In this document: positions 7,071 to 14,730 of the stretch, in pieces
How positions within the stretch are numbered: the first letter of the stretch is position 1
How the letters are laid out: each line of letters begins with the position of its first letter
DNA from: Frankiales bacterium
Lineage (GTDB): Bacteria > Actinomycetota > Actinomycetes > Mycobacteriales > SCTD01
Reading direction: 5' to 3'
NCBI GenBank assembly: GCA_025464795.1
Contig: JAODNB010000345.1
Coordinates: 1 to 21,130, forward strand
DNA: 21,130 nt
Translations under genes and position numbers: made by a program
Notes under the pieces: generated by a model
Database searches by the model: none
Seen by the model: the letters and a program-made list of their open reading frames with translations, nothing else
Told to the model about the DNA's origin: nothing

Positions 7071-8197
7071 GAGGAGCCCATCAGGGCGAGGAGTCGTTCG
7101 CGCTCACAGTCGATCGAGAAGCCATCGCGGGCCTTCCTCCAACCGGCGACACCCATCTCCCGGTTCAGAGCGACATCGGTGGAGAGCCGGACGAGATGTG
7201 CACTGGCCGTCGCGATGTCAGCCTCATCGGCCAGCAACCCCGTCACGCCGTCCTCCACCGCGTCGGGGATCCCGGCGTGCCGCGTCGAGACGACGGGCAA
7301 GCCCGCAGCCATCGCCTCGAGGATGGCGACGGGCAAGCCCTCCTCGTCGCCCGAGACGGGGTCGGTGACGGAGTGGTGCAGCAGACCTAGCGCCCCGGAG
7401 AGCAGTCGCTGCACCGTGTCGTGGTCGCAACGACCATGAAGCACCACTCGGTCGCTGATGCCGAGCTCGGCCACCGTGGCACGTACCTCCTCGAGCAGTG
7501 GACCGTCTCCCACCATCTCCAGCTGCGCGGAGCAGTCCTCAGCGGCCTGGGCGAACGCTCGCACGGCGTGAAGCGGGCCCTTCTTGGGCACCATCCGGCC
7601 GACGGTGAGCCAGCTTCCAGACCCGAGGGGTGAGCGCACCGGGGTGGCGGCCGGCACGTCGGCACCGCAGGGAATCACGTGGATCCGGGACCCGGGAATG
7701 CCGATCTCACGAAGCTTCGCCGCCGAATCCCTCGAGACCACGACTACGCCGTCAACGTTCGCATAGGCCTTGTAGGAGCGGGCAACCCACGGCTGTCGAA
7801 GCCGTGCGCTCACGTCGTACCCGTGCCCGTGCGCGTACACCTTGACGCCGGTTGCACGGAGCGCGGGCAGGTAGGGCACCCAAGGGTCAAGGTACTCGAG
7901 GAGGACGTGCGTGACGCCGGCCTCGCGGACGGAGCGCACCACTGCTGCGCTGTCCTCACGGGAGAGGCGGTACCCGGCTCGCGCTCCGGGCTCGCGTGTC
8001 AGCCGTCGACCGAGCCGACCGAGCTGGCGAGGGCGGGGCAGCAGCACCGGGTCGGGCACCGACCAGGCGGCCGCCGCCGCGATCTCCCACGCGAAGGCGC
8101 GCGCGTCCTCGACGAGGTCCGTCAGGTGGCGCTGCACGAACGTCTCGGAGAGGTGCCCGAGGACCGGGGTGAAGACCCCCAGGACGATGTCAGGCAT
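7067..8197 (-). CDS. GT4-family glycosyltransferase
   Basis: Predicted retaining GT-B glycosyltransferase of 376 aa for repeat-unit extension. The start is the ATG giving MPDIVLGVFTP, which begins the first beta strand; an ATG 14 codons upstream adds only sequence shadowing the neighbouring gene. Visible landmarks are GHLSETFVQRH near the N-terminus, YAHGHGYDVS, VVVVSRDSAAKL, IPCGADV at the domain junction, and LTVGRMVPKKG with the conserved Lys. The C-terminal acidic motif is EGLPVAILEAMAAGLPVV, in which the two glutamates are seven residues apart. The ATG overlaps the upstream stop by eight bases and has no good ribosome-binding site, implying translational coupling. The downstream SGNH gene starts in its stop codon. 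Donor and acceptor sugars are unknown. Confidence 0.9.
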   Translation of the reverse strand: MPDIVLGVFTPVLGHLSETFVQRHLTDLVEDARAFAWEIAAAAAWSVPDPVLLPRPRQLGRLGRRLTREPGARAGYRLSREDSAAVVRSVREAGVTHVLLEYLDPWVPYLPALRATGVKVYAHGHGYDVSARLRQPWVARSYKAYANVDGVVVVSRDSAAKLREIGIPGSRIHVIPCGADVPAATPVRSPLGSGSWLTVGRMVPKKGPLHAVRAFAQAAEDCSAQLEMVGDGPLLEEVRATVAELGISDRVVLHGRCDHDTVQRLLSGALGLLHHSVTDPVSGDEEGLPVAILEAMAAGLPVVSTRHAGIPDAVEDGVTGLLADEADIATASAHLVRLSTDVALNREMGVAGWRKARDGFSIDCERERLLALMGSS

Positions 8198-9299
8198 CAG
8201 CGCGCTGGGTGTACAGCGACAGCAGCCGCTCCGAGACATCGGCCCAGTCCCGGCCCTTCAGCAGCGGGTGCGTCGTCGTCCGACGCGGTCGGCGGGCGGC
8301 CTCATCGATGCGGGCGGCAAACTCTGATGCCGTCTCTCCCACCAAGACGTCGTCCGGGAGCCCGTTCATCGGTGTGGCCACCGTCGGGGCTCCCGAGGCG
8401 AGGTACTGGAAGAGCTTCATGTGGTCTTGCGCCTGAACAGGTAGCCCGGGCTCGAACGGAAGCAGCGCAGTGGCAGCGCGCGCGAGAATGGCGGGTATCA
8501 GCTCCGGCCCGACCGGCCCGGTCCAGAGCCAAGGACCCTGTGCCGCTCGTGACGTGTAGTCCGCGTCGACCGCTTGGCCCACGAGCACGAGAGGGACGGC
8601 GGTCTTGTCCGCAACTTCCCTCAGCAGCTCCAGGTCGAGGCGGTGCCCGATGGTTCCGATGTACACGGCGAAAGGCACGTTCGGCAGTCCGAGGTGGTCG
8701 ACGTCCGAGGGCCGCGGATGGGCGAACTCGGCCAAGGCGACGCCGTTGGGAACTGCGGTCACATGACGGGCACCGTCCGCCTGCATGTCCCGGGCAACGG
8801 TGTCACTGACTGCGGTGACGACATGGGCGGCGTAGCCGGCTGCGTACCCGGCATCGAGACGTGCCCTGGGAAAGCCGCTGACCTCGCGCATCCTCCACAG
8901 GTCTACGCCGTCAAAAGCAGTGGTGGCGCCCGCACCACCGACATGTCGCAACGCAGGCGCCACCATCGGTGAGGTCGCCACGACCAACGAGCCGGCAAGG
9001 GGTCGAAGCCGACGACCGACACGGCGCCAGGCCAGGGGATCGAGAGCCGGACGCGATCCTGAGGGGATCTTGAGCTGATGAAGCCGAGCGCCCGCGAGCC
9101 ACGACGCACCTGGGCGCACGAGGTGAGAGGTCGGCGTGAGCGGCGACGTCCACCAGGGATGATCGATCAGGGTCAAGGACCGGACAGCCGGGTGGGCGCT
9201 CCAGGCCATGACCACGCGGCGCCATCGGGTGTCGAACCTCTCGAGGGCCGACCAGCGCGAGGCGAGAAGCACCATGACGTCATGGGTGTCAGCTGTCAC
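8190..9299 (-). CDS. GT-B glycosyltransferase, TuaH-like
   Basis: Predicted glycosyltransferase of 369 aa in the GT4-like group that includes TuaH of teichuronic acid synthesis. The GTG at 9299 was chosen because GAGGG lies six bases before it and because it leaves the first strand, VMVLLASRWSALERFDTR, intact. A later ATG at 9275 has no ribosome-binding site. Key segments are VVATSPMVAPALR, ATTAFDGVDLWR, VTAVSDTVARDM, VPNGVALAEF, then FAVYIGTIGHRLDLELL at the start of the donor domain. HMKLFQYLASGAPTVAT occupies the place of the usual Lys-Phe/Tyr-Glu-Tyr-Leu segment. A classical EX7E is not evident. It overlaps the Wzy-type gene by 11 bases upstream and the GT4 gene by eight bases downstream. 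Substrates are unknown. Confidence 0.83.
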   Translation of the reverse strand: MTADTHDVMVLLASRWSALERFDTRWRRVVMAWSAHPAVRSLTLIDHPWWTSPLTPTSHLVRPGASWLAGARLHQLKIPSGSRPALDPLAWRRVGRRLRPLAGSLVVATSPMVAPALRHVGGAGATTAFDGVDLWRMREVSGFPRARLDAGYAAGYAAHVVTAVSDTVARDMQADGARHVTAVPNGVALAEFAHPRPSDVDHLGLPNVPFAVYIGTIGHRLDLELLREVADKTAVPLVLVGQAVDADYTSRAAQGPWLWTGPVGPELIPAILARAATALLPFEPGLPVQAQDHMKLFQYLASGAPTVATPMNGLPDDVLVGETASEFAARIDEAARRPRRTTTHPLLKGRDWADVSERLLSLYTQRADA

Positions 9300-10749
9300 G
9301 AGAGCCCTCGGCCAGCTCGGTCCAGCCTCGGATGAGGAGCAGGGCAGCGACGGTTGCTGCGATGACCGCTGGCTTGGGAAGGCTCGTTTGGTAGAAGGCC
9401 TGCAGACCGAGAGCGAGCAACCCGCCGGCGGCGGCAATGCCCATGACACGAGCTTCCTCGTCAGGCGACGTCCGCAACCGCAGGACGCTCAGCGCCACCC
9501 AGGCGCAGATGCCGACCACCGCGAGCACGCCAGGCAGTCCGAACCACAGCCACACCCGGTAGAACTGGTTGTGGATGAACTGCTTGTCCGTGTAGCCCGT
9601 CTTCCCCGTGAGCGGGTCGTGCGCCCGGAACGTCGCCCCGTAGGAGACGTCGATTCCTAGCCCGACGAACGGGGAGGAGCGGATGGCGGCACGAGCGTGC
9701 TCGTTCTCGTCGACCCGGTCGAGGTAGCTGAGCTCTTCCTCGATGTCGCTGCTCCCGATGCTGCTCACGCGGAGCGCAATCGCCTGCGGCTGTGCCCCCA
9801 GGTGCCCCGCGAGCGCGGCGGACTGCAGCGGCACGGCGAGGGCGCCGAGCGCGAGCGCGCCGGCTGCGACCTTGATGATCGCCCCTCGACGGCTCACCAC
9901 CACCGCCGAGACCACAAGCCCGGCGACGATGGCGACCCAGGTAGAGCGCGTGTAGGACAGCAGGATGAGGGTCACGAAGAGCCCCAGCACAGGTATCCGC
10001 CACCATCGACCACCGGGTTCGCGCACGCGTGCGAGGACCAGGAAGATGGCCAGGACGACCAGGTTGATCAGCTCAGGTCGGATGCGGTTGACGTCCACGG
10101 TCTCGCCCAGCGTCGTCACCTGGGTGGTGGCCGCGTCATAGGTACCCGTGGCAACGCGGGCGAGCGTATCGGCAGTGAGGACGGCGCTTGCGCCTACAAC
10201 CCCGATCTCCAACCATCGCAGGCGGTTCCGGCTGCTGAACTCGAGAGCGAGAGGAAGCGGCAGCAGGTAGAGCAGCACCTCCTTGACCTCGGCGAGCACG
10301 TCGCTGAGCGCGGCGCCATGGGCCAGCCCCTGCACCGTTCCCAGCACCACGGACAGGGCGAAGGCGCCGAGCAGCGCGTTGAGAGCATGGCGCTTCCCGC
10401 TTCGGACGACCATCCATCGCACAAGCCCGAAGGCGAGCAGGCTGTAGCCCGCGATCTCTTGGGGCGTGAGCTGCGCGAAGGCGATGTGCAGGGCGTGCTG
10501 CCGGTTCGGCCCGGTTCCCATTGCTGCCAGGTAGATCCAGACCATGACGACCGCGACGGGCCATCGGAAGAGCACGATGACGCCGGCCACAGCAGCCAGC
10601 GGCGCCAAGAGCAGCGGGTCCCCCAGGGCACTGGCCAGCAGGACGCTGAGGACCGAGGCCCCGATGAGGAGGTGCTGCGGGAGGTGCTGCCAGTGACGGT
10701 GGACGACTTCGTCCCACGGGCGACGTGAGACCAGCACGGCGTCCGTCAT
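9289..10749 (-). CDS. Wzy-type polysaccharide polymerase / O-antigen ligase family membrane protein
   Basis: Integral membrane protein of 486 aa with about a dozen hydrophobic segments and the Wzy_C signature. The signature is the large external loop containing SSPFVGLGIDVSYG, followed by FIHNQFYRVWLWFGLPGVLA, where the conserved HN(x)F(x)W...G pattern is clear. In Wzx/Wzy systems this protein joins flipped repeat units into polymer on the outer membrane face; the same fold includes WaaL ligases, but a Gram-positive EPS cluster with Wzx and Wzz partners favours the polymerase. The ATG at 10749 has a purine-rich GGTGAAGG immediately upstream. It is first in an operon of five overlapping minus-strand genes. 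The 86-base gap before it contains a weak TATGCT box (10813-10808) but no convincing full promoter. Confidence 0.87.
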   Translation of the reverse strand: MTDAVLVSRRPWDEVVHRHWQHLPQHLLIGASVLSVLLASALGDPLLLAPLAAVAGVIVLFRWPVAVVMVWIYLAAMGTGPNRQHALHIAFAQLTPQEIAGYSLLAFGLVRWMVVRSGKRHALNALLGAFALSVVLGTVQGLAHGAALSDVLAEVKEVLLYLLPLPLALEFSSRNRLRWLEIGVVGASAVLTADTLARVATGTYDAATTQVTTLGETVDVNRIRPELINLVVLAIFLVLARVREPGGRWWRIPVLGLFVTLILLSYTRSTWVAIVAGLVVSAVVVSRRGAIIKVAAGALALGALAVPLQSAALAGHLGAQPQAIALRVSSIGSSDIEEELSYLDRVDENEHARAAIRSSPFVGLGIDVSYGATFRAHDPLTGKTGYTDKQFIHNQFYRVWLWFGLPGVLAVVGICAWVALSVLRLRTSPDEEARVMGIAAAGGLLALGLQAFYQTSLPKPAVIAATVAALLLIRGWTELAEGSRDS

Positions 10750-10835
10750 GCCTTCACCGTTGCGATCGTCACGGGCCTTCCCTTTGGCTGTCTTCGGCGC
10801 TCACCCAAGCATAGGAGCGCACAAGGGGCCCCTGG

Positions 10836-11747
10836 TTACAACGCGCAGCCGACAGGGTCCTCGCGCTTCAGCACTCCTCGCAGGGCCCTTCTCGCCGCGA
10901 GGCGGGCGCCTCGGTCCTGCCTGCTGAGGGCCCGCACTGCGAGGAAGAAGCGCGTGACCGCGACCCACCGCCTCGCCGCAGCACGGCCGTACCAGGCGTC
11001 GACGTAGAGCGCTGCGCTCACGAACAGGAACCGTCGGGCGCCGCCCGGGAGCTGCTCACGGGACGCTGCGACTGCGTGCTCAGCCCTGGCGGCGCACACG
11101 AGGTCGACGGTGTGCCCGAGACGTTCGAGGCGGCGAGCCACGTCCATCTCCTCGAAGAACAAGAAGTAGCGCGGGTCGAAGCGGCCAGCTGCGCGCCAGG
11201 CACCTGCCCGGACAAGGATGCAGGCACCCTCGACGTAGCCGACCGGGCCGGACTCCTGGTAGCTCGCGGGCAGTCGCCACGCCGGAGTGAAGCGAAGGAG
11301 CGGTCCTGGGAGCGCCAGTCGCAGAAGCTGGCGCGGCGTTGCGAGCACGCCCGCGGACGACAACGGCTCCGGCCCCCGGAACAGCCGCGGGCCCGCAAGA
11401 GCGCAATCGGGGTGCCTGTCCATCCAGTCGACCAGCCGCTCGAGGTCCTCGGAACCAATCACGGCATCGGGGTTCAGGAACAGCAAGAACTCGGCGTCCC
11501 CGAGCGCCTCGTGGTCCGCCCCCAGGTTGGCGCCTCGGCCGTAGCCGAGGTTCTCGCCAGGGACCACTACGTGGACCTGGGAGTCAGCCTGCAGCACCTC
11601 GAGCGTCCGAGGCGTGGGGCTGTTGTCCACGGCGACCACTGCAGCGAGCAGGTCCTTCGGCAGTGCGCGCAGGGTGGGACCCACCACGTCGGCCGATTCG
11701 TAGGTCACGATCACGACGCCGACTCTGGACAGGGCAGGATGACGCAC
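10836..11747 (-). CDS. GT2-family glycosyltransferase, rhamnosyltransferase (WbbL)-like
   Basis: Predicted inverting GT-A enzyme of about 303 aa. VGVVIVTYESAD opens the fold, VAVDNSP follows, GENLGYGRGANLG is the characteristic nucleotide-binding loop of WbbL/RfbN-like rhamnosyltransferases, and LFLNPDAVIG (Asn92-Pro-Asp94) takes the place of the metal-binding DxD. YFLFFEEMDVARRLERLG supplies the acceptor-side acidic motif. The best start is the GTG at 11747, giving VRHPALSRVGV. Frame extension further upstream runs through the opposing gene and shows no further start or family sequence. That start abuts the ATG of the plus-strand glycosyltransferase with no base between, and has no Shine-Dalgarno sequence. 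It may therefore be expressed from a long antisense-crossing transcript. Rhamnose as donor is only a family-level suggestion. Confidence 0.85.
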   Translation of the reverse strand: MRHPALSRVGVVIVTYESADVVGPTLRALPKDLLAAVVAVDNSPTPRTLEVLQADSQVHVVVPGENLGYGRGANLGADHEALGDAEFLLFLNPDAVIGSEDLERLVDWMDRHPDCALAGPRLFRGPEPLSSAGVLATPRQLLRLALPGPLLRFTPAWRLPASYQESGPVGYVEGACILVRAGAWRAAGRFDPRYFLFFEEMDVARRLERLGHTVDLVCAARAEHAVAASREQLPGGARRFLFVSAALYVDAWYGRAAARRWVAVTRFFLAVRALSRQDRGARLAARRALRGVLKREDPVGCAL

Positions 11748-12773
11748 ATGCGCATTGTGGCCGATCCGGCGTGGCGGAACCGGAAGGGAAACCCCTACAA
11801 CGCGCTGCTCTACGACGCCCTGGTCCGGCGTGGCGTCGAGGTCTTGGAGCTCGTCGACGGCCCTAGGACCACGGACGTGGCCGCTCTGCACGTGCACTGG
11901 CCGGACTCCCCCTGGGGCCGACGGGTTCTCCCCCAGGCGTATGCGAGCGCATGGGCCGATGCGAGGAGGCGCCGTGCCTTCTCGCGTGCCGGCGTTCCCG
12001 TCGTCTGGACGGCGCACAACGCCTGGGCTCACGGAGGCAAGTACGTGCGGTCCGAGCGGCTCTGGTGGAGGCGTTGGGGAGGCGAGATCGACGGCTGGAT
12101 CGCGCTGAGCGAAGCAGCTCGCGATGTCATCGTGCGCGAACACCCTCAGTTGGCTGCTCGACCGCACACGGTGATCCCACACGGGCACTACCGGGACGCC
12201 TACCCCTGCACGGAGACACGCGCACAAGCGCGGAGCCGGCTCGGCCTGCGCGAGGACTCGCGGGTCGTCGGCTTCGTCGGCCGAGTGAAGCCGTACAAGG
12301 GCGTGCCCGAGCTGCTGCGCGCCTTCAACGGACTTCAGGGCGACGACCTCCAGCTCCTGGTCACCGGAAGGTGTGACGACCCGGCGACGGGCCGGGAAGT
12401 GCAGGCTCTGGCGGCGCAGGACCACCGGGTCGTCGTGCGTCTCACCGAGGTGCCTGAGGGTGAGATGGCCGGCACGGTGGGCTGTCTGGACGTGGCGGTG
12501 CTTCCCTATCGAGCGGTGCTGAACAGCGGAACCGCCTTGCTCGCGCTCTCCTTCGACACCCCTGTCCTGCTTCCGTCCGGGCCGACCGCCCGTGAGCTCG
12601 ACCAACTGGCCCCGAACTGGGTCTTCACCTTCGAGAACCCACTGACCCCTGACGACCTGAGAGAGGCACTGGAACGTGTCCCGGAAGGATCCCCGGACCT
12701 AGAGTCGGTGGCCTGGGACCGCATCGCCGCCGATCACGAGGCCTTCTACGAGACGCTCAGGGCCAGCTCATAG
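11748..12773 (+). CDS. GT-B glycosyltransferase (GT4-like), opposite strand to its neighbours
   Basis: Predicted glycosyltransferase of 341 aa. The start giving MRIVADPAW has AGGA eight bases upstream; an ATG three codons earlier (11739) is an alternative. Landmarks are GNPYNALLYDAL in the acceptor domain, the motif LHVHWPDSPWG, VVWTAHNAWAHGGKY (the TxHN segment found in GumI-like and related enzymes), VIPHGHY, VVGFVGRVKPYKG with the conserved Lys, and VAVLPYRAVLNSGTALLALS in the donor-binding region. It is the only plus-strand gene within the minus-strand core. Its 5' end abuts the GT2 gene head to head and its 3' end overlaps the convergent GT4 gene by 28 bases, so its promoter and 3' signals must lie within other coding sequences. 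Donor sugar unknown. Confidence 0.85.
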   Translation: MRIVADPAWRNRKGNPYNALLYDALVRRGVEVLELVDGPRTTDVAALHVHWPDSPWGRRVLPQAYASAWADARRRRAFSRAGVPVVWTAHNAWAHGGKYVRSERLWWRRWGGEIDGWIALSEAARDVIVREHPQLAARPHTVIPHGHYRDAYPCTETRAQARSRLGLREDSRVVGFVGRVKPYKGVPELLRAFNGLQGDDLQLLVTGRCDDPATGREVQALAAQDHRVVVRLTEVPEGEMAGTVGCLDVAVLPYRAVLNSGTALLALSFDTPVLLPSGPTARELDQLAPNWVFTFENPLTPDDLREALERVPEGSPDLESVAWDRIAADHEAFYETLRASS

Positions 12774-13867
12774 GCCGTCATGAGCGCCCCGTTCGCCTGC
12801 GTCACTCCGAAATCGGCGCTGCGCACACGAGCGGCTGCACCCAAGCGGTGCCGTAGGGGCTCGTCCTCGACCAGAGTCCTCATCGCGTCGGCGAAGCCGG
12901 CCACGTCAGTGGGGTCGACCAGGAGTCCGTCCTTGCCGTTCGTGATCACCTCCGTCGGGCCGCCGACGCTTCCCGCCACGACGGCGAGCCCGGTCGCCAT
13001 GCCCTGCACCACGACCTGCCCGAAGGGCTCGGGCATCACGGATGCGGCGCAGAGCACATCAGCGCTGGCGAGGGTGGGCCAGATGTCGTCGACAAAGGGG
13101 GCCAGCACCACCTGGCGCGAGATCCCGAGGTGCTCGACGAGCGTCGGCAACCCAGCCTCGTAGTCCGCTTCGTGGAACAGGGCCGACCCCACGATCTCAG
13201 CGGTCACGTCAGTGCGTCCTGCGAAGGCAGCGGCGAAGGCACGCAGGAACTCCTCCTGCCCCTTCACCGGCGAGACGCGGCCCAGCATCACCACCCGGAT
13301 CCCCTCATGGGGGGTCAGTGGCTTGGCCGCCGCAGTGTCGATGGGCGAGTACGCGACCAGGCCGCGCCGCACCTTGCCCGCGAGGCCAAGTGTCCATCGG
13401 GAGTTGCCGACCACGACGGTGGGAAGCAACCGCAGGAGTACGCGCAGGACACGGACGACGGCAGGCGACAGGTACCTGACGTCGAGGCTGTCCCGGAGGT
13501 GGAACACAGAAGGGACTCCGGCGAGACGAGCCGCCGCGCAGCCGTAGATCCCCGACTTCAACGTGTTCGCGTGCACCACATCGATGCCCTCCTCCTTGAG
13601 GAGCCTGCGGAGCAGGAGCACGTACCGCGACAGGTCCAGAACGGCGAGAACCACCCCGCGCAGGGCCCTGGACCGCTCGATGCCTCTCGTCCGTTCCGGA
13701 AGGGGGAGGACGAGGACGCGCACCCCGGCTGATTCGAGCCTCAGGCGCAGCGGGCCGTCCTCGGCGAGGACAGCCAGGCCCTCCACGGGCAGGGTCGGGC
13801 ACGACCGGAGCATCGCGATCTCGGCCCCGCCGAGACGGGCGCAGTGGTTGAGCCAGGCCACCTTCAC
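12746..13867 (-). CDS. GT4-family glycosyltransferase with Gln in place of the second EX7E glutamate
   Basis: Predicted retaining GT-B glycosyltransferase of 373 aa. The GTG start gives VKVAWLNHCARLGGAEIAML, with the glycine-rich loop typical of GT4; upstream codons belong to the neighbouring gene in another frame. VVHANTLKSGIYGCAAARLAG, VPSVFHLRDSL, VVVGNSRWTLGL and VVMLGRVSPVKGQEEFLRAF follow in family order, with the conserved Lys in SPVKGQ. The C-terminal motif reads PEPFGQVVVQGMATGLAVVAG. The first Glu is present, but the position normally Glu is Gln, a conservative change that may or may not affect activity. It is last in the block that begins with the carrier protein and is joined to the GT2 gene by a GTGA overlap. 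Its 3' end overlaps the convergent plus-strand gene by 28 bases. Confidence 0.88.
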   Translation of the reverse strand: MKVAWLNHCARLGGAEIAMLRSCPTLPVEGLAVLAEDGPLRLRLESAGVRVLVLPLPERTRGIERSRALRGVVLAVLDLSRYVLLLRRLLKEEGIDVVHANTLKSGIYGCAAARLAGVPSVFHLRDSLDVRYLSPAVVRVLRVLLRLLPTVVVGNSRWTLGLAGKVRRGLVAYSPIDTAAAKPLTPHEGIRVVMLGRVSPVKGQEEFLRAFAAAFAGRTDVTAEIVGSALFHEADYEAGLPTLVEHLGISRQVVLAPFVDDIWPTLASADVLCAASVMPEPFGQVVVQGMATGLAVVAGSVGGPTEVITNGKDGLLVDPTDVAGFADAMRTLVEDEPLRHRLGAAARVRSADFGVTQANGALMTAYELALSVS

Positions 13868-14730
13868 GGCCCGCGCCTGACCACGCGCTCGACGATCGTG
13901 TTCGGCGCGTTCACAGCCCACACGAGGCTGCAGACCCGCGCAAGCGCGCGGCACCGCAGATCCCACAGTCGTGAAGCAGCAACCCGATGGTGCTCCGCCC
14001 ACTGCCGTGGCGACGGGCGCCGAGGCGCTGAGTGCCGCACCGTCGCGCCGGCGACGGAAGGAGGAAGGACCCGGGCTCCCCGCGCGACGCGACGTACCTT
14101 TCGGAGCAGCTCGCGCGTCGTCGGGCGGGCGGGGTGCAGTACCGCCGCGTCGGGCGTGTACACGAGGCGCGCGCCGGCCAGCTTGGCCCGGTGACCGAAG
14201 TCCAGGTCCCCACCTGACCGAAGGCTGCCGTCGAAGCGCACGGACCGCACGACATCTGCGCGACCTGCCAGGTTGCACGTGGCGGCGAACCCAACGGTCT
14301 CGACGAGGTGCTGCTGCTGAAGGAACCGGGTCATGTCGACCCACTCGGCCGGACTGGGCGGTGTGCGATGGGTGAAGGTGACGGCGCCGCCGGACAGGTC
14401 GGCGCCGTCCAGCGCACGGAGGTGGGCCTGCACCCAGTCCTCCACCGGTGCGCAGTCTGAGTCCGTGAACAGCACCACCTCCGCGTCCGGCGAGGTGGCA
14501 TCAAGAGCGGCGTTCCTCGCCGCGTAGGAGCCCTGATTGGTCGCGAGCACCACAAGCTTGTCGGCTGCAGCGGCGACGTGCTCTAACGCGGGATCCGGGC
14601 CGTCGACGGCCACCACGACCTCTCGGCGGTCCGCCGGGTAGCTCAGCTGCTGCAAGGCTTCAAGAAGGAGCCGCAGGGCTTCGTGGTCTCCGTGAGCGGG
14701 CACGCAGATCGAGACGAACGGAGTGCTCAC
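13864..14730 (-). CDS. GT2-family glycosyltransferase
   Basis: Predicted GT-A enzyme of 288 aa. PFVSICVPAHGDHEALRLLL is the standard opening, VVVAVDGPDP the second strand, TNQGSYAARNAALD the nucleotide-binding loop, and LFTDSDCAPVEDW contains the metal-binding DxD (Asp90 and Asp92). RSGGDLDFGHRAKLAGARLVY is the acceptor-side segment with the conserved acidic GDLDFG. The C-terminal 70 residues are arginine-rich and hydrophobic in patches, possibly a membrane-association region. The GTG start and the TGA stop are both shared in four-base GTGA overlaps with the flippase upstream and the GT4 downstream, so it is co-translated with them. Specificity is unknown. Confidence 0.88.
   Translation of the reverse strand: MSTPFVSICVPAHGDHEALRLLLEALQQLSYPADRREVVVAVDGPDPALEHVAAAADKLVVLATNQGSYAARNAALDATSPDAEVVLFTDSDCAPVEDWVQAHLRALDGADLSGGAVTFTHRTPPSPAEWVDMTRFLQQQHLVETVGFAATCNLAGRADVVRSVRFDGSLRSGGDLDFGHRAKLAGARLVYTPDAAVLHPARPTTRELLRKVRRVARGARVLPPSVAGATVRHSAPRRPSPRQWAEHHRVAASRLWDLRCRALARVCSLVWAVNAPNTIVERVVRRGP

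Noticed and set aside
11076..11747. N-terminal extension of the plus-strand glycosyltransferase
   Set aside because: It is the complement of the GT2 coding region and lacks GT-B features. The first strand of the fold begins at the ATG at 11748.
11748..12605. N-terminal extension of the GT2 gene to about 589 residues
   Set aside because: The extra residues lie antisense to the plus-strand glycosyltransferase and carry no recognisable domain. GT2 homology begins at about 11725, consistent with the GTG at 11747.
13868..14344. N-terminal extension of the GT4 gene ending at 12746
   Set aside because: This stretch is an out-of-frame reading of the GT2 gene. The GT4 fold starts at VKVAWLNH, at a GTG overlapping the GT2 stop.
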